Below are positions 39,735 to 49,544 of a stretch of DNA of 64,000 nucleotides, piece after piece. The DNA is taken from assembly GCA_000613465.1 (NCBI GenBank), contig BAJA01000004.1, positions 1 to 64,000 on the forward strand, written 5' to 3'. Both the position numbers and the translations under genes were made by a program. The notes beneath the pieces are model-generated. The model saw only the letters and a list, made by a program, of their open reading frames with translations, was not told the origin of the DNA and did no database searches. Source of the stretch: Bacteroides nordii WAL 11050 = JCM 12987 (GTDB taxonomy: Bacteria > Bacteroidota > Bacteroidia > Bacteroidales > Bacteroidaceae). Position 1 is the first letter of the stretch. The number at the start of each line of letters is the position of its first letter.

Positions 39735-40970
39735 ATGCGAATTATTGGACTATTACTGCTGAGCTGTTCTCTTTGTATGTCTTGTGTACAAACGGACAAA
39801 AAGAAAGCACTCATTGATGACGATTTTTTAGTTGCCGAACAACATTTGAGCAATCAACTCAAAGCGGTTCCCGAACCTACTGTGTATCCGCGTACTATAG
39901 GCAAGGATGGAAAGTTGATTGCTACCCCGAAGAATGATTGGACGGAAGGATTCTATCCGGGATGTTTATGGTATATCTATGAACACAACCGCGAGGAGAA
40001 TTGGAAACAGAGTGCTATCAAATGGACCGAGGCTCTGGAGCCGATGAAAAAGCTGACAAGTCATCATGACATTGGTTTTCTTATCTATTGCAGTTTTGGT
40101 AACGCGTATCGGCTTACAGGTAAAGAAGAATATAAGGATGTGATTATAGAAGCTGCCAATTCTCTGACTACCCGTTTTAGTGAGGTGACAGGATGTATCA
40201 AGTCATGGAATTATCGGAAAGCCTGGAATGGGAGAGATGAGTGGTTCTATCCGGTGATTATTGATAATATGATGAACTTAGAGTTACTCTATTTTGCTTC
40301 TAAAGTGACAGGCGATACAAGATATGCCAAAATAGCCACTACCCATGCGGAAACAACTGCGAAGAATCAGTTGCGCAAAGATTATAGCAATTATCATGTA
40401 GTAGATTATGATACATTGACAGGAAAGGTTCTTCATCAGGCCACTTGTCAGGGATTCTCCGATAATTCGGCATGGGCACGCGGACAGGCATGGGCTATAT
40501 ATGGTTACACAATGACTTATCGTGAAACGAAGAATCCGAAATTCCTCGAAATAGCCATACATACGGCAGACTATTGGCTCAATCATCCGAATCTTCCCGA
40601 AGACGGGGTTCCTTACTGGGACTTTAATGCCGGACAGGAAGGGTATGTTCCCGATTGGGCCTATGATCCTAACCGCTTTAAAGTAGTTCCCCGTGATGCA
40701 TCGGCGGCAGCTATTGCTGCTTCTGCTTTTCTGGAGCTGGCTACGTATGTGCCGAATGAAAAGACATATTATGATGCAGCCGTTAAGATACTTAAATCAC
40801 TCTCTTCACCGGCTTACCGGGCAGTTCCGGGCACTAACAATAACTTTATCCTGATGCATAGTGTGGGTAGTATCCCTCACAATCAAGAAATTGATGTCCC
40901 ATTGGTTTATGCCGATTACTACTTTCTGGAAGCTCTGAACCGGTATGAGCATTACGACAATAAGAAGTGA
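39735..40970 (+). CDS. GH88 unsaturated glucuronyl hydrolase
   Basis: The enzyme hydrates the 4,5-unsaturated uronic acid at the non-reducing end of lyase products, releasing it and leaving a shorter sugar. The 411-residue protein is a likely lipoprotein (LLLLSC, Cys11). It has the six-hairpin (alpha/alpha) barrel with the two catalytic Asp in their usual settings, Asp112 in SHHDIGF and Asp177 in VIIDNMMN, and GFSDNSAWARGQAWAIYGY and PYWDFNA as family blocks. It follows the PL38-like lyase in the same direction, so the two probably form one operon with the next gene. The presence of GH88 is the strongest evidence that the PUL-A substrate contains uronic acid. Confidence 0.95.
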   Translation: MRIIGLLLLSCSLCMSCVQTDKKKALIDDDFLVAEQHLSNQLKAVPEPTVYPRTIGKDGKLIATPKNDWTEGFYPGCLWYIYEHNREENWKQSAIKWTEALEPMKKLTSHHDIGFLIYCSFGNAYRLTGKEEYKDVIIEAANSLTTRFSEVTGCIKSWNYRKAWNGRDEWFYPVIIDNMMNLELLYFASKVTGDTRYAKIATTHAETTAKNQLRKDYSNYHVVDYDTLTGKVLHQATCQGFSDNSAWARGQAWAIYGYTMTYRETKNPKFLEIAIHTADYWLNHPNLPEDGVPYWDFNAGQEGYVPDWAYDPNRFKVVPRDASAAAIAASAFLELATYVPNEKTYYDAAVKILKSLSSPAYRAVPGTNNNFILMHSVGSIPHNQEIDVPLVYADYYFLEALNRYEHYDNKK

Positions 40971-41010
40971 ATTTCAATATTATAATTATTAACTTTTTAA
41001 ATCAATTCGT

Positions 41011-41877
41011 ATGAGAAAATTATTTTACGCAGTAGCATTATTATTTGTAAGTGCAAACATGAATGCACAGTATTTTGTGGACGGGTATAATACCAGTTTT
41101 GACAGTTGGGTGGACATCAAAGATTCAGAAGAAAACGTGATAGGTGTAAGACCTGCCGGCTGGGTATCTCCTTCTAATAATAACTGGACTTCGGGTACTA
41201 ACAAGGTAGAGGTAACCTTTGAAAAAGCAGAGAACCGTAATGGGGAAGCTGACAAGGCTTGTAAGATTATTACTACAGGTATTGTGTCTACCTGGTTTAG
41301 CTGGCACGTAGGTGTATCACAGGTGACAAGTGTATATGCGGAAGATTATATTGCCAATCCGTTTTTCATAGATAGAGGTGATGATTTTTATTATACATTT
41401 TGGGCAAAAAGTGATGTAGATGGAACAAAAATGCATATTGGTACTGGCCAGTTATATAATCCGTCAAACGGAGGAAACTGGGATAATGTACCTTATGTGG
41501 AGCTTACTACCGAATGGAAACAATATGGTATTTATGTAGAACTTGCCAAATTGGACCTTACTTCGTTTGATATTCAACTCAGAAGTAACGGTATTCGTTA
41601 TATTGATGATCTGGAAGTTGGGTATGGTGAAATTCCCGAAGGTGTAGGCATCATCAATATTTCTGCTAAGGATACTTTCAATGTTTACTCTAACGATAAT
41701 GGTATCTCTTTTGAAGGTGCCGAAGGAATGGTTACCGTATTCAATACTTTGGGTTCGGTAGTTGCTCAGAAAGCAGCAAATGGTGGAACTGATAACATCA
41801 ACCTTGGTAGCGGACTTTATCTTGTGAAGTTGCAGACAGCCGATGGAGAGGTAACCCGTAAGGTAGTAGTTAAATAG
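41011..41877 (+). CDS. Secreted jelly-roll-like protein with T9SS-type C-terminal domain
   Basis: The protein has 288 residues. A signal peptide (1-19, ending MNAQ) is followed by a beta-sandwich of about 190 residues (YNTSFDSWVDIKDSEENVIG, FYYTFWAKSDVDGTKMHIG, WKQYGIYVELAKLDL, IRYIDDLEVGYG) like carbohydrate-binding modules, then a short C-terminal domain (FNVYSNDNGISFEGAEG, VTVFNTLGSVVAQ, GLYLVKLQTADGEVTRKVVVK) typical of type IX sorting domains. It lies 40 bases after GH88 and is probably the last gene of that operon. It parallels the product of 37202-38140 in layout, though the two are not obviously close in sequence. Function not known. Confidence 0.7.
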   Translation: MRKLFYAVALLFVSANMNAQYFVDGYNTSFDSWVDIKDSEENVIGVRPAGWVSPSNNNWTSGTNKVEVTFEKAENRNGEADKACKIITTGIVSTWFSWHVGVSQVTSVYAEDYIANPFFIDRGDDFYYTFWAKSDVDGTKMHIGTGQLYNPSNGGNWDNVPYVELTTEWKQYGIYVELAKLDLTSFDIQLRSNGIRYIDDLEVGYGEIPEGVGIINISAKDTFNVYSNDNGISFEGAEGMVTVFNTLGSVVAQKAANGGTDNINLGSGLYLVKLQTADGEVTRKVVVK

Positions 41878-41928
41878 GATTCTCTATAGACACGGTGTTA
41901 AGATACAACCAGGATAATTGAAAAAGAT

Positions 41929-42001
41929 GTGCATCTTTAATTCCACAATAATAGGCAGTAATATTGCCTTGTTGTGAGGATTAAAGATGCACTATTTTTT
42001 T
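41929..42001. terminator. Bidirectional terminator between PUL-A and nadB
   Basis: GTGCATCTTTAATTCCACAA (41929-41948) pairs with 41972-41992 over about 20 bases, with an inner AGGCA/TGCCT stem (41953-41969) and a T-run at 41995-42001. It separates the convergent genes. Confidence 0.8.
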
Positions 42002-42006
42002 AGAAA

Positions 42007-43577
42007 TTACTTCTTTGCATGCGGATAATCAATTGTATAATGCAGTCCGCGGCTCTCTTTTCGCTCCATCGCCTGACGCATGATGAGATATCCCACGTTA
42101 ATCATGTTACGCAACTCGCAAATTTCCTTAGATGCTACACTGCGTTTGAATAAGCTTTCTGTTTCCTCATAAAGGATATCCAACCGGTCCCATGCACGTT
42201 TCAAGCGAAGGTCACTTCGAACGATACCTACATACGTACTCATAATCTGATTCACCTCTTTCATGCTTTGGGTAATCAATACCATCTCTTCGGGCGAACG
42301 GGTACCCTCGTCATTCCATTCCGGGATATCCGGATTATAATCATATTGGTCTACTACTTCCAACGTATGTTTGGCAGCTGCGTCGGCATACACAACGGCT
42401 TCGATCAGAGAGTTTGAAGCTAAGCGATTACCACCATGCAAACCTGTACAAGAGCATTCGCCCACCGCATAAAGCCGTTCGATAGACGACTGGGCGTTGA
42501 GATCTACCAGGATACCTCCACAGAGATAATGGGCCGCCGGAGCAACCGGAATATACTCTTTTGTAATGTCAATACCTAAGCTGAGGCATTTCTCATAAAT
42601 GTTCGGGAAGTGCTTCCGGGTCTCTTCGGGATCTTTATGAGTGACGTCGAGATAGACATGGTCATCACCCCGGTTTTTCATTTCGTTGTCAATGGCACGT
42701 GCTACGATATCGCGCGGAGCCAATGAAAGACGGGGGTCATATTTCTGCATGAACTCTTTACCGTCCATCGTACGGAGTACGGCACCGTAGCCACGCATGG
42801 CTTCGGTAATGAGGAAAGAAGGACGGTCGCCCGGATGATAAAGCGCTGTAGGATGAAACTGTACGAACTCCATATCTTTCACCGTTCCCTTGGCACGGTA
42901 TACCATAGCAATACCGTCTCCGGTAGCTACCAACGGATTGGTAGTTGTCTGGTACACTGCTCCTACCCCACCGGTTGCCATAAGCGTTACCTTTGCCAGG
43001 TAGGTATCTACCTTCCGGTTTTCGGGTCGAGGATATAAGCACCGTAACATTTGATGTCCGGTGTCTGACGTGTGACAGTCACCCCAAGATGATGCTGGGT
43101 TAATATCTCAACCGCAAAGTGATTTTCGATTACTGTAATGTTGGGATGGCGTTGTACAGCCTTGATAAGACTGTCCTGAATCTCAGCTCCGGTATTATCT
43201 TTGTGATGAAGAATGCGGAATTCCGAATGCCCTCCTTCGCGGTGCAGGTCGAATTCTCCTTCTTCGTTTTTATCGAATTCCACTCCCCAGTTGATAAGTG
43301 CTTCGATTTGTGCCGGAGCCTCCCGTACAACTTTTTCTACGGCAGCACGGTCACTGATCCAGTCACCGGCAATCATTGTGTCTTCAATATGCTTATCGAA
43401 ATTGTCTACCAGGAGATTCGTAACGGAGGCCACTCCCCCCTGTGCAAAATAAGTGTTTGCCTCTTCCAAACCGCTCTTACAGATAAGGGCTACTTTTCCT
43501 TTGTGTGCCACTTTCAAAGCAAAGCTCATTCCGGCAATACCGGAACCGATGACGAGGAAATCGAACTTTTTAACCAT
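42007..43577 (-). CDS. nadB: L-aspartate oxidase, frame-interrupted
   Basis: NadB oxidises L-aspartate to iminoaspartate with FAD, the substrate for NadA. The FAD-binding motif GSGIAGMSFA is at residues 12-21 and the family block HREGGHSEFRILHHKDNTG is intact. The first frame ends after DPKTGR at 43008. The next continues KVDTYLAKVTLMATGGVGAV to 42007. Adding one G to the pair at 43015-43016 gives PKTGKVDTYLAK and a protein of about 523 residues, the usual size. Because NAD synthesis depends on it, I think this break is a sequence error. Followed by a terminator shared with the GH88 operon. Confidence 0.92.
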
Positions 43578-43683
43578 AATCTAAATGTTTATTACCGCAA
43601 AACTACAAAATAACTGTTTTCATTGTACTTTTCGTTGCCATTAATTCATAAAATTGCTAACTTGGCAGCAAAAATCTGACAAA

Positions 43684-44082
43684 ATGAACCGAGTTTTCCA
43701 TGCCCGCATTGCCTGGTATCAATATTTTCTTCTGGTGGTACTGGGAGCAAACGCGTTTGGCTTCCTGTGGTGTAAGTATATTCTGCTTGCTGCTTTTATG
43801 ATGCTGTTGCTCATTGTGGTGATCGAACAGGTGATTCATACCACCTATACCGTCACGTCACAGGGTGAACTGATTCTTTCTTACGGACGCTTTACACGTA
43901 AGAAGACAATTGCTCTCAAAGATATTATCTCTGTGCAAAAGCATCATTCAATGAAGTTCGGCCGTTTTTCGGTAACCGAATATGTATTGATTGAATACGG
44001 TAAAGATAAATTTGTATCGGTGATGCCGGTCAAAGAGCGGGAGTTTATGGAGTGGCTGGAGAAGATAAAAAATAACGGTTAG
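43684..44082 (+). CDS. Small membrane-anchored PH-domain-like protein
   Basis: I choose ATG at 43684 (132 residues) over the in-frame TTG at 43654. Two hydrophobic segments near residues 12-52 are followed by a beta-rich region of about 80 residues (YTVTSQGELILSYGRFTRKKTI, ALKDIISVQKHHS, YVLIEYGKDKFVSVMPVKEREF) in the pattern of bacterial PH (DUF304-like) domains. The role is unknown. The gene is 19 bases upstream of the dihydrolipoyl dehydrogenase gene and probably cotranscribed with it. Confidence 0.7.
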   Translation: MNRVFHARIAWYQYFLLVVLGANAFGFLWCKYILLAAFMMLLLIVVIEQVIHTTYTVTSQGELILSYGRFTRKKTIALKDIISVQKHHSMKFGRFSVTEYVLIEYGKDKFVSVMPVKEREFMEWLEKIKNNG

Positions 44083-44101
44083 TGGAACTAATTCGAATCA
44101 T

Positions 44102-45445
44102 ATGAAATACCAGGTAATTATTATTGGCGGCGGTCCTGCGGGCTACACAGCTGCCGAAACAGCCGGCAAAGCCGGACTGAGTGTTTTGCTTTTTGAAAAG
44201 CAGAATTTAGGTGGAGTCTGTCTTAACGAAGGATGTATTCCTACCAAGACTTTGCTCTATTCGGCAAAGACGTATGACGGAGCGAAACATGCTTCCAAAT
44301 ATGCTGTAACCGTGCCGGAGGTCTCTTTTGATTTGTCGAAGATAATTGCCCGTAAGAGTAAAGTAGTACGTAAACTGGTATTGGGAGTGAAAGGTAAACT
44401 AACTTCCAACAATGTAACGATTGTGCAGGGCATGGCTCAGATTGTGGATAAGAACACGGTTCGTTGTGGTGAAGAGACTTACGAATGTGAGAATCTGATA
44501 CTTTGTACCGGTTCTGAAACCTTTATTCCTCCTATCGCAGGCATTGATACGGTGAATTACTGGACGCATCGCGATGCGCTTGATAACAAAGAATTACCTG
44601 CTTCACTGGCTATCGTTGGCGGTGGTGTTATCGGAATGGAGTTTGCCTCTTTCTTCAATAGCCTTGGTGTACAGGTGACAGTGATAGAAATGCTGGATGA
44701 GATACTGAACGGAATGGATAAAGAACTTTCTGCCTTGCTTCGTGCCGAATATGCGAAACGAGGTATCCGATTCCTCCTGAGCACGAAGGTTATTTCTCTG
44801 TCGCAAAATGAAACAGAAGCTGTAGTCTCTTATGAGAATGCCGAAGGCTCCGGTAGTGTGATTGCGGAAAAGCTACTGATGAGTGTAGGCCGTCGCCCTG
44901 TCACCAAAGGTTTCGGACTCGAAAATCTGAAACTAGTATTGACGGAACGCGGGAACGTTTCCGTTAATTCTAAAATGCAGACCTCCGAACCGGGTGTATA
45001 TGTCTGTGGTGACCTTACAGGCTTTTCGCTGCTTGCCCATACGGCGGTTCGCGAAGCAGAAGTAGCCGTACATACCATTCTTGGTAGGGACGATGTGATG
45101 AGTTATCGTGCCATCCCCGGTGTAGTATATACCAATCCGGAGATTGCCGGAGTGGGGCATACTGAAGAAAGTCTGTTGGCAAAAGGTATTCCCTATCACA
45201 TTGTTAAATTACCCATGGCGTATTCAGGCCGTTTTGTTGCTGAAAATGAAGGTGTGAACGGTATGTGCAAACTATTGATCGGTGAGGATAAAACGATCCT
45301 GGGTGCCCATGTACTTGGTAATCCTGCTTCCGAAATTATCACCCTTGCCGGCATGGCAGTAGAGTTGAAACTGACTACTACGGAGTGGAAGAAGATTGTA
45401 TTCCCCCACCCCACAGTAGCCGAAATATTCAGGGAAGCCCTGTGA
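44102..45445 (+). CDS. lpdA: Dihydrolipoyl dehydrogenase (E3)
   Basis: This cytoplasmic flavoenzyme reoxidises protein-bound dihydrolipoamide with NAD. It has 447 residues. The FAD motif GGGPAGYTAAETAG is at residues 9-22, the redox disulfide pair is Cys40/Cys45 in GVCLNEGCIPTK, a second NAD-binding GGGVIGMEFASFF lies near 174-186, and the C-terminal HPTVAEIF supplies the His-Glu proton relay. No E1, E2 or glycine-cleavage partner is in the window. The carboxypeptidase gene begins 16 bases later, indicating a shared transcript. Confidence 0.93.
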   Translation: MKYQVIIIGGGPAGYTAAETAGKAGLSVLLFEKQNLGGVCLNEGCIPTKTLLYSAKTYDGAKHASKYAVTVPEVSFDLSKIIARKSKVVRKLVLGVKGKLTSNNVTIVQGMAQIVDKNTVRCGEETYECENLILCTGSETFIPPIAGIDTVNYWTHRDALDNKELPASLAIVGGGVIGMEFASFFNSLGVQVTVIEMLDEILNGMDKELSALLRAEYAKRGIRFLLSTKVISLSQNETEAVVSYENAEGSGSVIAEKLLMSVGRRPVTKGFGLENLKLVLTERGNVSVNSKMQTSEPGVYVCGDLTGFSLLAHTAVREAEVAVHTILGRDDVMSYRAIPGVVYTNPEIAGVGHTEESLLAKGIPYHIVKLPMAYSGRFVAENEGVNGMCKLLIGEDKTILGAHVLGNPASEIITLAGMAVELKLTTTEWKKIVFPHPTVAEIFREAL

Positions 45446-45461
45446 TTAAGAAACTAAACGT

Positions 45462-46861
45462 ATGCAAAGAATTTTCCTATTCCTTATTTTATCCTCCTGC
45501 CTTCCGGTTTTATGGGGGCAGGAGGTTCTCTCTTCCCGCATCAACTCATTGTTGAAAACCTTGCCTGAGGGATCTGAAGTCGGTATATCTGTTTATGATC
45601 TTACTGATAAGAAGCCGCTTTATACGTATCGGGATACTAAACTTTCACGCCCGGCATCGACTATGAAGCTGCTGACTGCTATTACTGCCCTTTCCCGTTC
45701 GGATGCCGACGAGCCGTTTCGTACCGAGGTCTGGTACAATGGAGTCATAGAGCATGATACTTTGCGTGGAGATTTGTATGTAGTAGGAGGTTTTGATCCC
45801 GAATTTGATGAACTTAGTATGGATACGTTAGTAGATGCCATCATCACTTCTCCTTTCTCCGTTATTGATGGGAGGATCTATGGAGATATTTCCATGAAAG
45901 ACTCCCTCTATTGGGGGAGCGGATGGGCATGGGATGATACGCCGGAAGCTTATCAGCCTATCTTTCTCCGTTGATGTATCACAAAGGAATGGTGACGGTA
46001 ACAGCTGCTCCGGGTGCAGTTCAGGGAGATACGGCGCGGGTTTCCTGCTATCCGGAGTCCTCTTATTACAGCCTCAGCAATGCAACCCGGACACGTACTC
46101 CCTCTGCCGGAAAGTTTACCGTAACCAGGGGGTGGCTTGAAAATAAGAACAATATCACGGTCACAGGCAATGTAGAGGGGAGGCGCAGTGCAGATATCAA
46201 TGTGTTCTCTTCACAGGACTTCTTTATGCATGCTTTTCTTGAAAAGCTCCGCAACAAAGGTATTGAGGTACCTCTAAACTATGCCTTTTCTGTTTTTACT
46301 CCCGATAGTTCATCCGTTTGCATGGCGCGTTCGGAGTGTTCTGTACAGGAGATAGTTACCCAGATAATGAAGGAAAGCGATAACCTGAGTGCAGAGGCCC
46401 TGCTTTGTCGTCTGGGGGCACAAGCCACCGGGAAGAAGTATGTCTCGGCCAAAGAGGGTATTGCTGAGATAAAGAAGATGATAAAGCAGCTGGGACACAA
46501 TCCCGACCATTATAAGATAGCCGATGGGTGTGGACTATCCAACTATGACTACCTCTCTCCTGCCCTTTTGGTCGATTTCCTTAAATTTGCCTATTCCCGT
46601 ACGGATGTGTTTCAGAAACTCTACAAGGCTCTTCCCATTGCCGGAGTAGACGGAACATTGAAGTATAGAATGCAGCAAGGAAAAGCCTGTAAGAATGTTC
46701 ATGCCAAGACAGGTTCCTATACAGCAATTAACGCCTTAGCAGGTTATCTGAAGGCTGCTAACGGGCATGAAATAGCCTTTGCCATTATGAATCAGAATGT
46801 ACTTTCGGCGGCCAAAGCAAGAGAGTTTCAGAACAAAGTGTGTGAGGTGCTTTGTGAGTAG
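45462..46861 (+). CDS. dacB: D-Ala-D-Ala carboxypeptidase/endopeptidase (PBP4 type), frame-interrupted
   Basis: This secreted penicillin-binding protein trims peptidoglycan stem peptides. The signal peptide (1-19, ending LWGQ) is followed by the active-site SxxK (Ser66-TM-Lys69), an SDN motif (ESDNLSAE) and a KTG motif (AKTGSYTA), all in place. The first frame ends at 45974 after YQPIFLR; the next continues YLSPLMYHKGMVTV to 46861. One more T at about 45959 joins them into about 467 residues, typical of class C PBPs. The convergent GH95 gene lies 52 bases further on. Confidence 0.9.
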
Positions 46862-46913
46862 GGGATAAAACTCACTCTGCCGTCTGTCTCTGACAAAGGA
46901 ATGCCTTGTATTT

Positions 46914-49256
46914 TTACTGTCGGTCTGTCCATCCTTGTGGGATTACAATTTCCGCTTTTGTCAGTCTTCCATATTTCCACTCAATCGTTACCTGATAGCC
47001 GTTCCTTGCCATCAATCCTTCAATTTTGCCTTCCGGCCATTCGGTAGGCAGGGCAGGTAAAAGGTGTATAAAGTCTTCGTGAGATTGTAATAACATCTCA
47101 GCAAAAAGCCCTGAGGTGGCCATTGTAGCGTCTACCTGCATATTTCCCGATTGATTGGACATCATGTTTTCGTAACCACTTTCTTTAATCATCCGGTTGA
47201 AAGTTCCGATAGCCTGATTGCCATCGTAAAGTCTGGCCCATAAAGCGGTACGCCATGCCATAGACCAGTTGCCTCCCGTGTGAGGCATCTGTCGCCAAAT
47301 TTACCTTTACCCCTCATCTCTAAAGATTTCCGGACAGCCTGGGCCAATGCAGGTGTCCGGGTGTATGATATCCTATTTCCCGGATACAAAGCATAAAGGT
47401 GGGCAAGGTGGCGATGATGATCGTGTGGGTTGTCCACATCATCTATCCATTCCTGCAATTGTCCATAGCGTCCTATCTTCAAGGGTAGTAGCTTGTTTTT
47501 AGCAATGAGCAGCTTCTGGCGGAATACAGAATCTGTGTTCAGGCATTCTGCTGCTTTGATTACGTGAGTATATAGATCATATACCATTTCTATATCCTGG
47601 TAGGCAGGTACGGTAAAAAGTCTTCCTTCCGTTTGCTCGCCGTTTGTGATAGAATATTCTACCGGAGAACCGTTTTTCATTTCAATGCCGTGTTCTGCTG
47701 ATACGGAAGGGGCAATAATGAAATGTCCCTGATACTCTACCATGTTTTCCAGCCAGAATTCGGCAGCTTCTTTCATAATAGGATATCCTTTTGTTCTGAG
47801 ATACTCTTTATCTCCGTTGAAGGCATAATGTTCCCACAGGTGCCTGCAATGCCAGGCAGCTCCTGAAGGATAGAGCCCCCACAGGATATCATCACCGGGA
47901 ACGGTGTGCCCCCATATATTTCCGGTAGAATGGCTCACCCAACCTTTCGTCCCGTAATATTCGCGGGCTGTTTGCCGTCCGGGTTCTACCAGACCTTCAA
48001 TCCATTCCAGATAAGCCTCTTCACATTCCGGTAATTGGGTCGGTCCGCATCCCCAATACATCTCCTGGAGATTGATGTTGCTTTGGAAATTTCCGTTCCA
48101 CGGAGCCTTTTCAAAGGTATTCCATACACCTTGCAGGGTAGAAGGTAGTGTGCCGGGGCGGGAGGCACTTATCAGCAGGTAACGGCTGAGGTTGAACCCT
48201 AAAACTTTCAGAGAGGCGTCGTCGGTAAATCCTTCCTGCAATTGTTTCACACGTACATTGGTTGGAAGTTGTTCGGAAGCCGTGTCTCCGGTAAGAGTGA
48301 ATCTGACCCGATTGTACAACGTCTGATAATCGGATATATGTGTGTTTTTGACTGTCTCGTAGCCTTTTGTAATGGCTTTTGTTATTACCTTCCCGGTATT
48401 TTGTTGCGGGTTCTCTCCTTTATATAGGGGGTATACAGGAGCATATTCAGTGTCGACCGCATAGAATACAGTGGCTTCATTGGCTTTTTCTACTACAATC
48501 CGTTGATGGGCTACTTTGACACTTCCGCCTTGCTGAACAATTTTAATACGGATGGTATAGCCTAATCCATTTTCCCGGATGATCCCATTGAAAGTAAGTC
48601 CATTCTCACTTTCTATGATCTCTTCGCTGATAGACGAGTGAATGGGAAAGAGAGAAACTAATCTTTCCTGCTTTATCGGCCGTAAAATGAAGTGCCATCA
48701 ATTTATCAGGATAACTGCAGAAATACTCACGGTTAAACTGTACACCTCCCTGTGTATATTCAACGAAACCACGGGATGTGGATAGATCGATACCGCGCAG
48801 GTAATTTTGTACGGGCTGTTTGTTTTTGCCAAAGTCAATCCACAGATTACCTACCATTGAAAAATAGCCATAGTTAGTATAATCTCCGGTCATGTAGATA
48901 CGGGAGAGGGAATCGGCTTCAGCAAACCGGCGCTCTACTATTAACTGCCGGATAGTGGCTATCTTGTCCTTACCTCCTTTGATTATTCCGTAATTAAAAT
49001 CGGAGGCAGCATGAGGACCTCCTGCCCAGAATGTTTTTTCAGCGATATCAAAACGTTCCTTCTCTACCTCCCCGTAAAAAGAGGCACCCATATAACCATT
49101 GCCGATATGTAAAGCCTGTTCGGACCAGCTTTGGGCCGGATAGCGAAACCATAATGTCTCATTGGGGGATAAGCATTCATTAGTTGCATACAGGCGTATT
49201 GGTAAGGTGGCAAGAAAAGCCATTATCGGGAGTAGCAGAAGAATTTTGTACCTCAT
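46914..49256 (-). CDS. GH95 alpha-L-fucosidase, frame-interrupted twice
   Basis: GH95 releases alpha-1,2-linked (and some related) fucose by inversion, typical of host mucin and milk glycans. The signal peptide (1-24) and N-terminal domain (NETLWFRYPAQSWSEQALHIGNGYMG) are in one frame to 48606. The middle frame, from about 48645 down to 47189, holds the (alpha/alpha)6 barrel (YWGCGPTQLPE, WVSHSTGNIWGHTVPGDDI, HDHHRHLAHLYALYPG). The last frame to 46914 has GGNWSMAWRTALWARLYDG. A one-base excess near 48647-48649 and one missing base near 47288 explain the breaks, leaving about 780 residues. It is the last gene of PUL-B, after GH18. Confidence 0.88.
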
Positions 49257-49313
49257 AATATCTGTATTTACTGGAAATCTACCGAAGAAAAAGCGGGTGT
49301 GTCAGAAGTCTTT

Positions 49314-49513
49314 TCACCACAGAGTAACACAGAGTTCCACAGAGTTCCACAGAGTAGTATTTATCTGATGAAACGCGGATGATCGCAGATGAACACAGAT
49401 TAAAAGACTGTAGTTCTTTATCATATATTTGTTTTCCTTTGCGAAAATCTGCGTTCATCTGCGTTTCAATAAAGATTTAAACTCTGTGAAACTCCGTGTT
49501 ACTCTGTGGTGAG
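49314..49513. repeat. Nested inverted repeat (REP-like) between GH18 and GH95
   Basis: Outer arms: CACAGAG units at about 49314-49345 (three tandem ACAGAGTTCC-type copies) face 49480-49513, ending ACTCTGTGGTGAG. Inner arms: TGAAACGCGGATGATCGCAG (49368 on) faces 49442-49471 (TCTGCGTTCATCTGCGTTTC). The inner core matches the element at 34542-34648. Together they can fold as one long hairpin of about 200 bases inside the PUL-B transcript, and may lower expression of GH95 or protect the upstream mRNA. Confidence 0.65.
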
Positions 49514-49544
49514 TTTTAATATCTGCCAAAAAGAGCGAAAAGGT

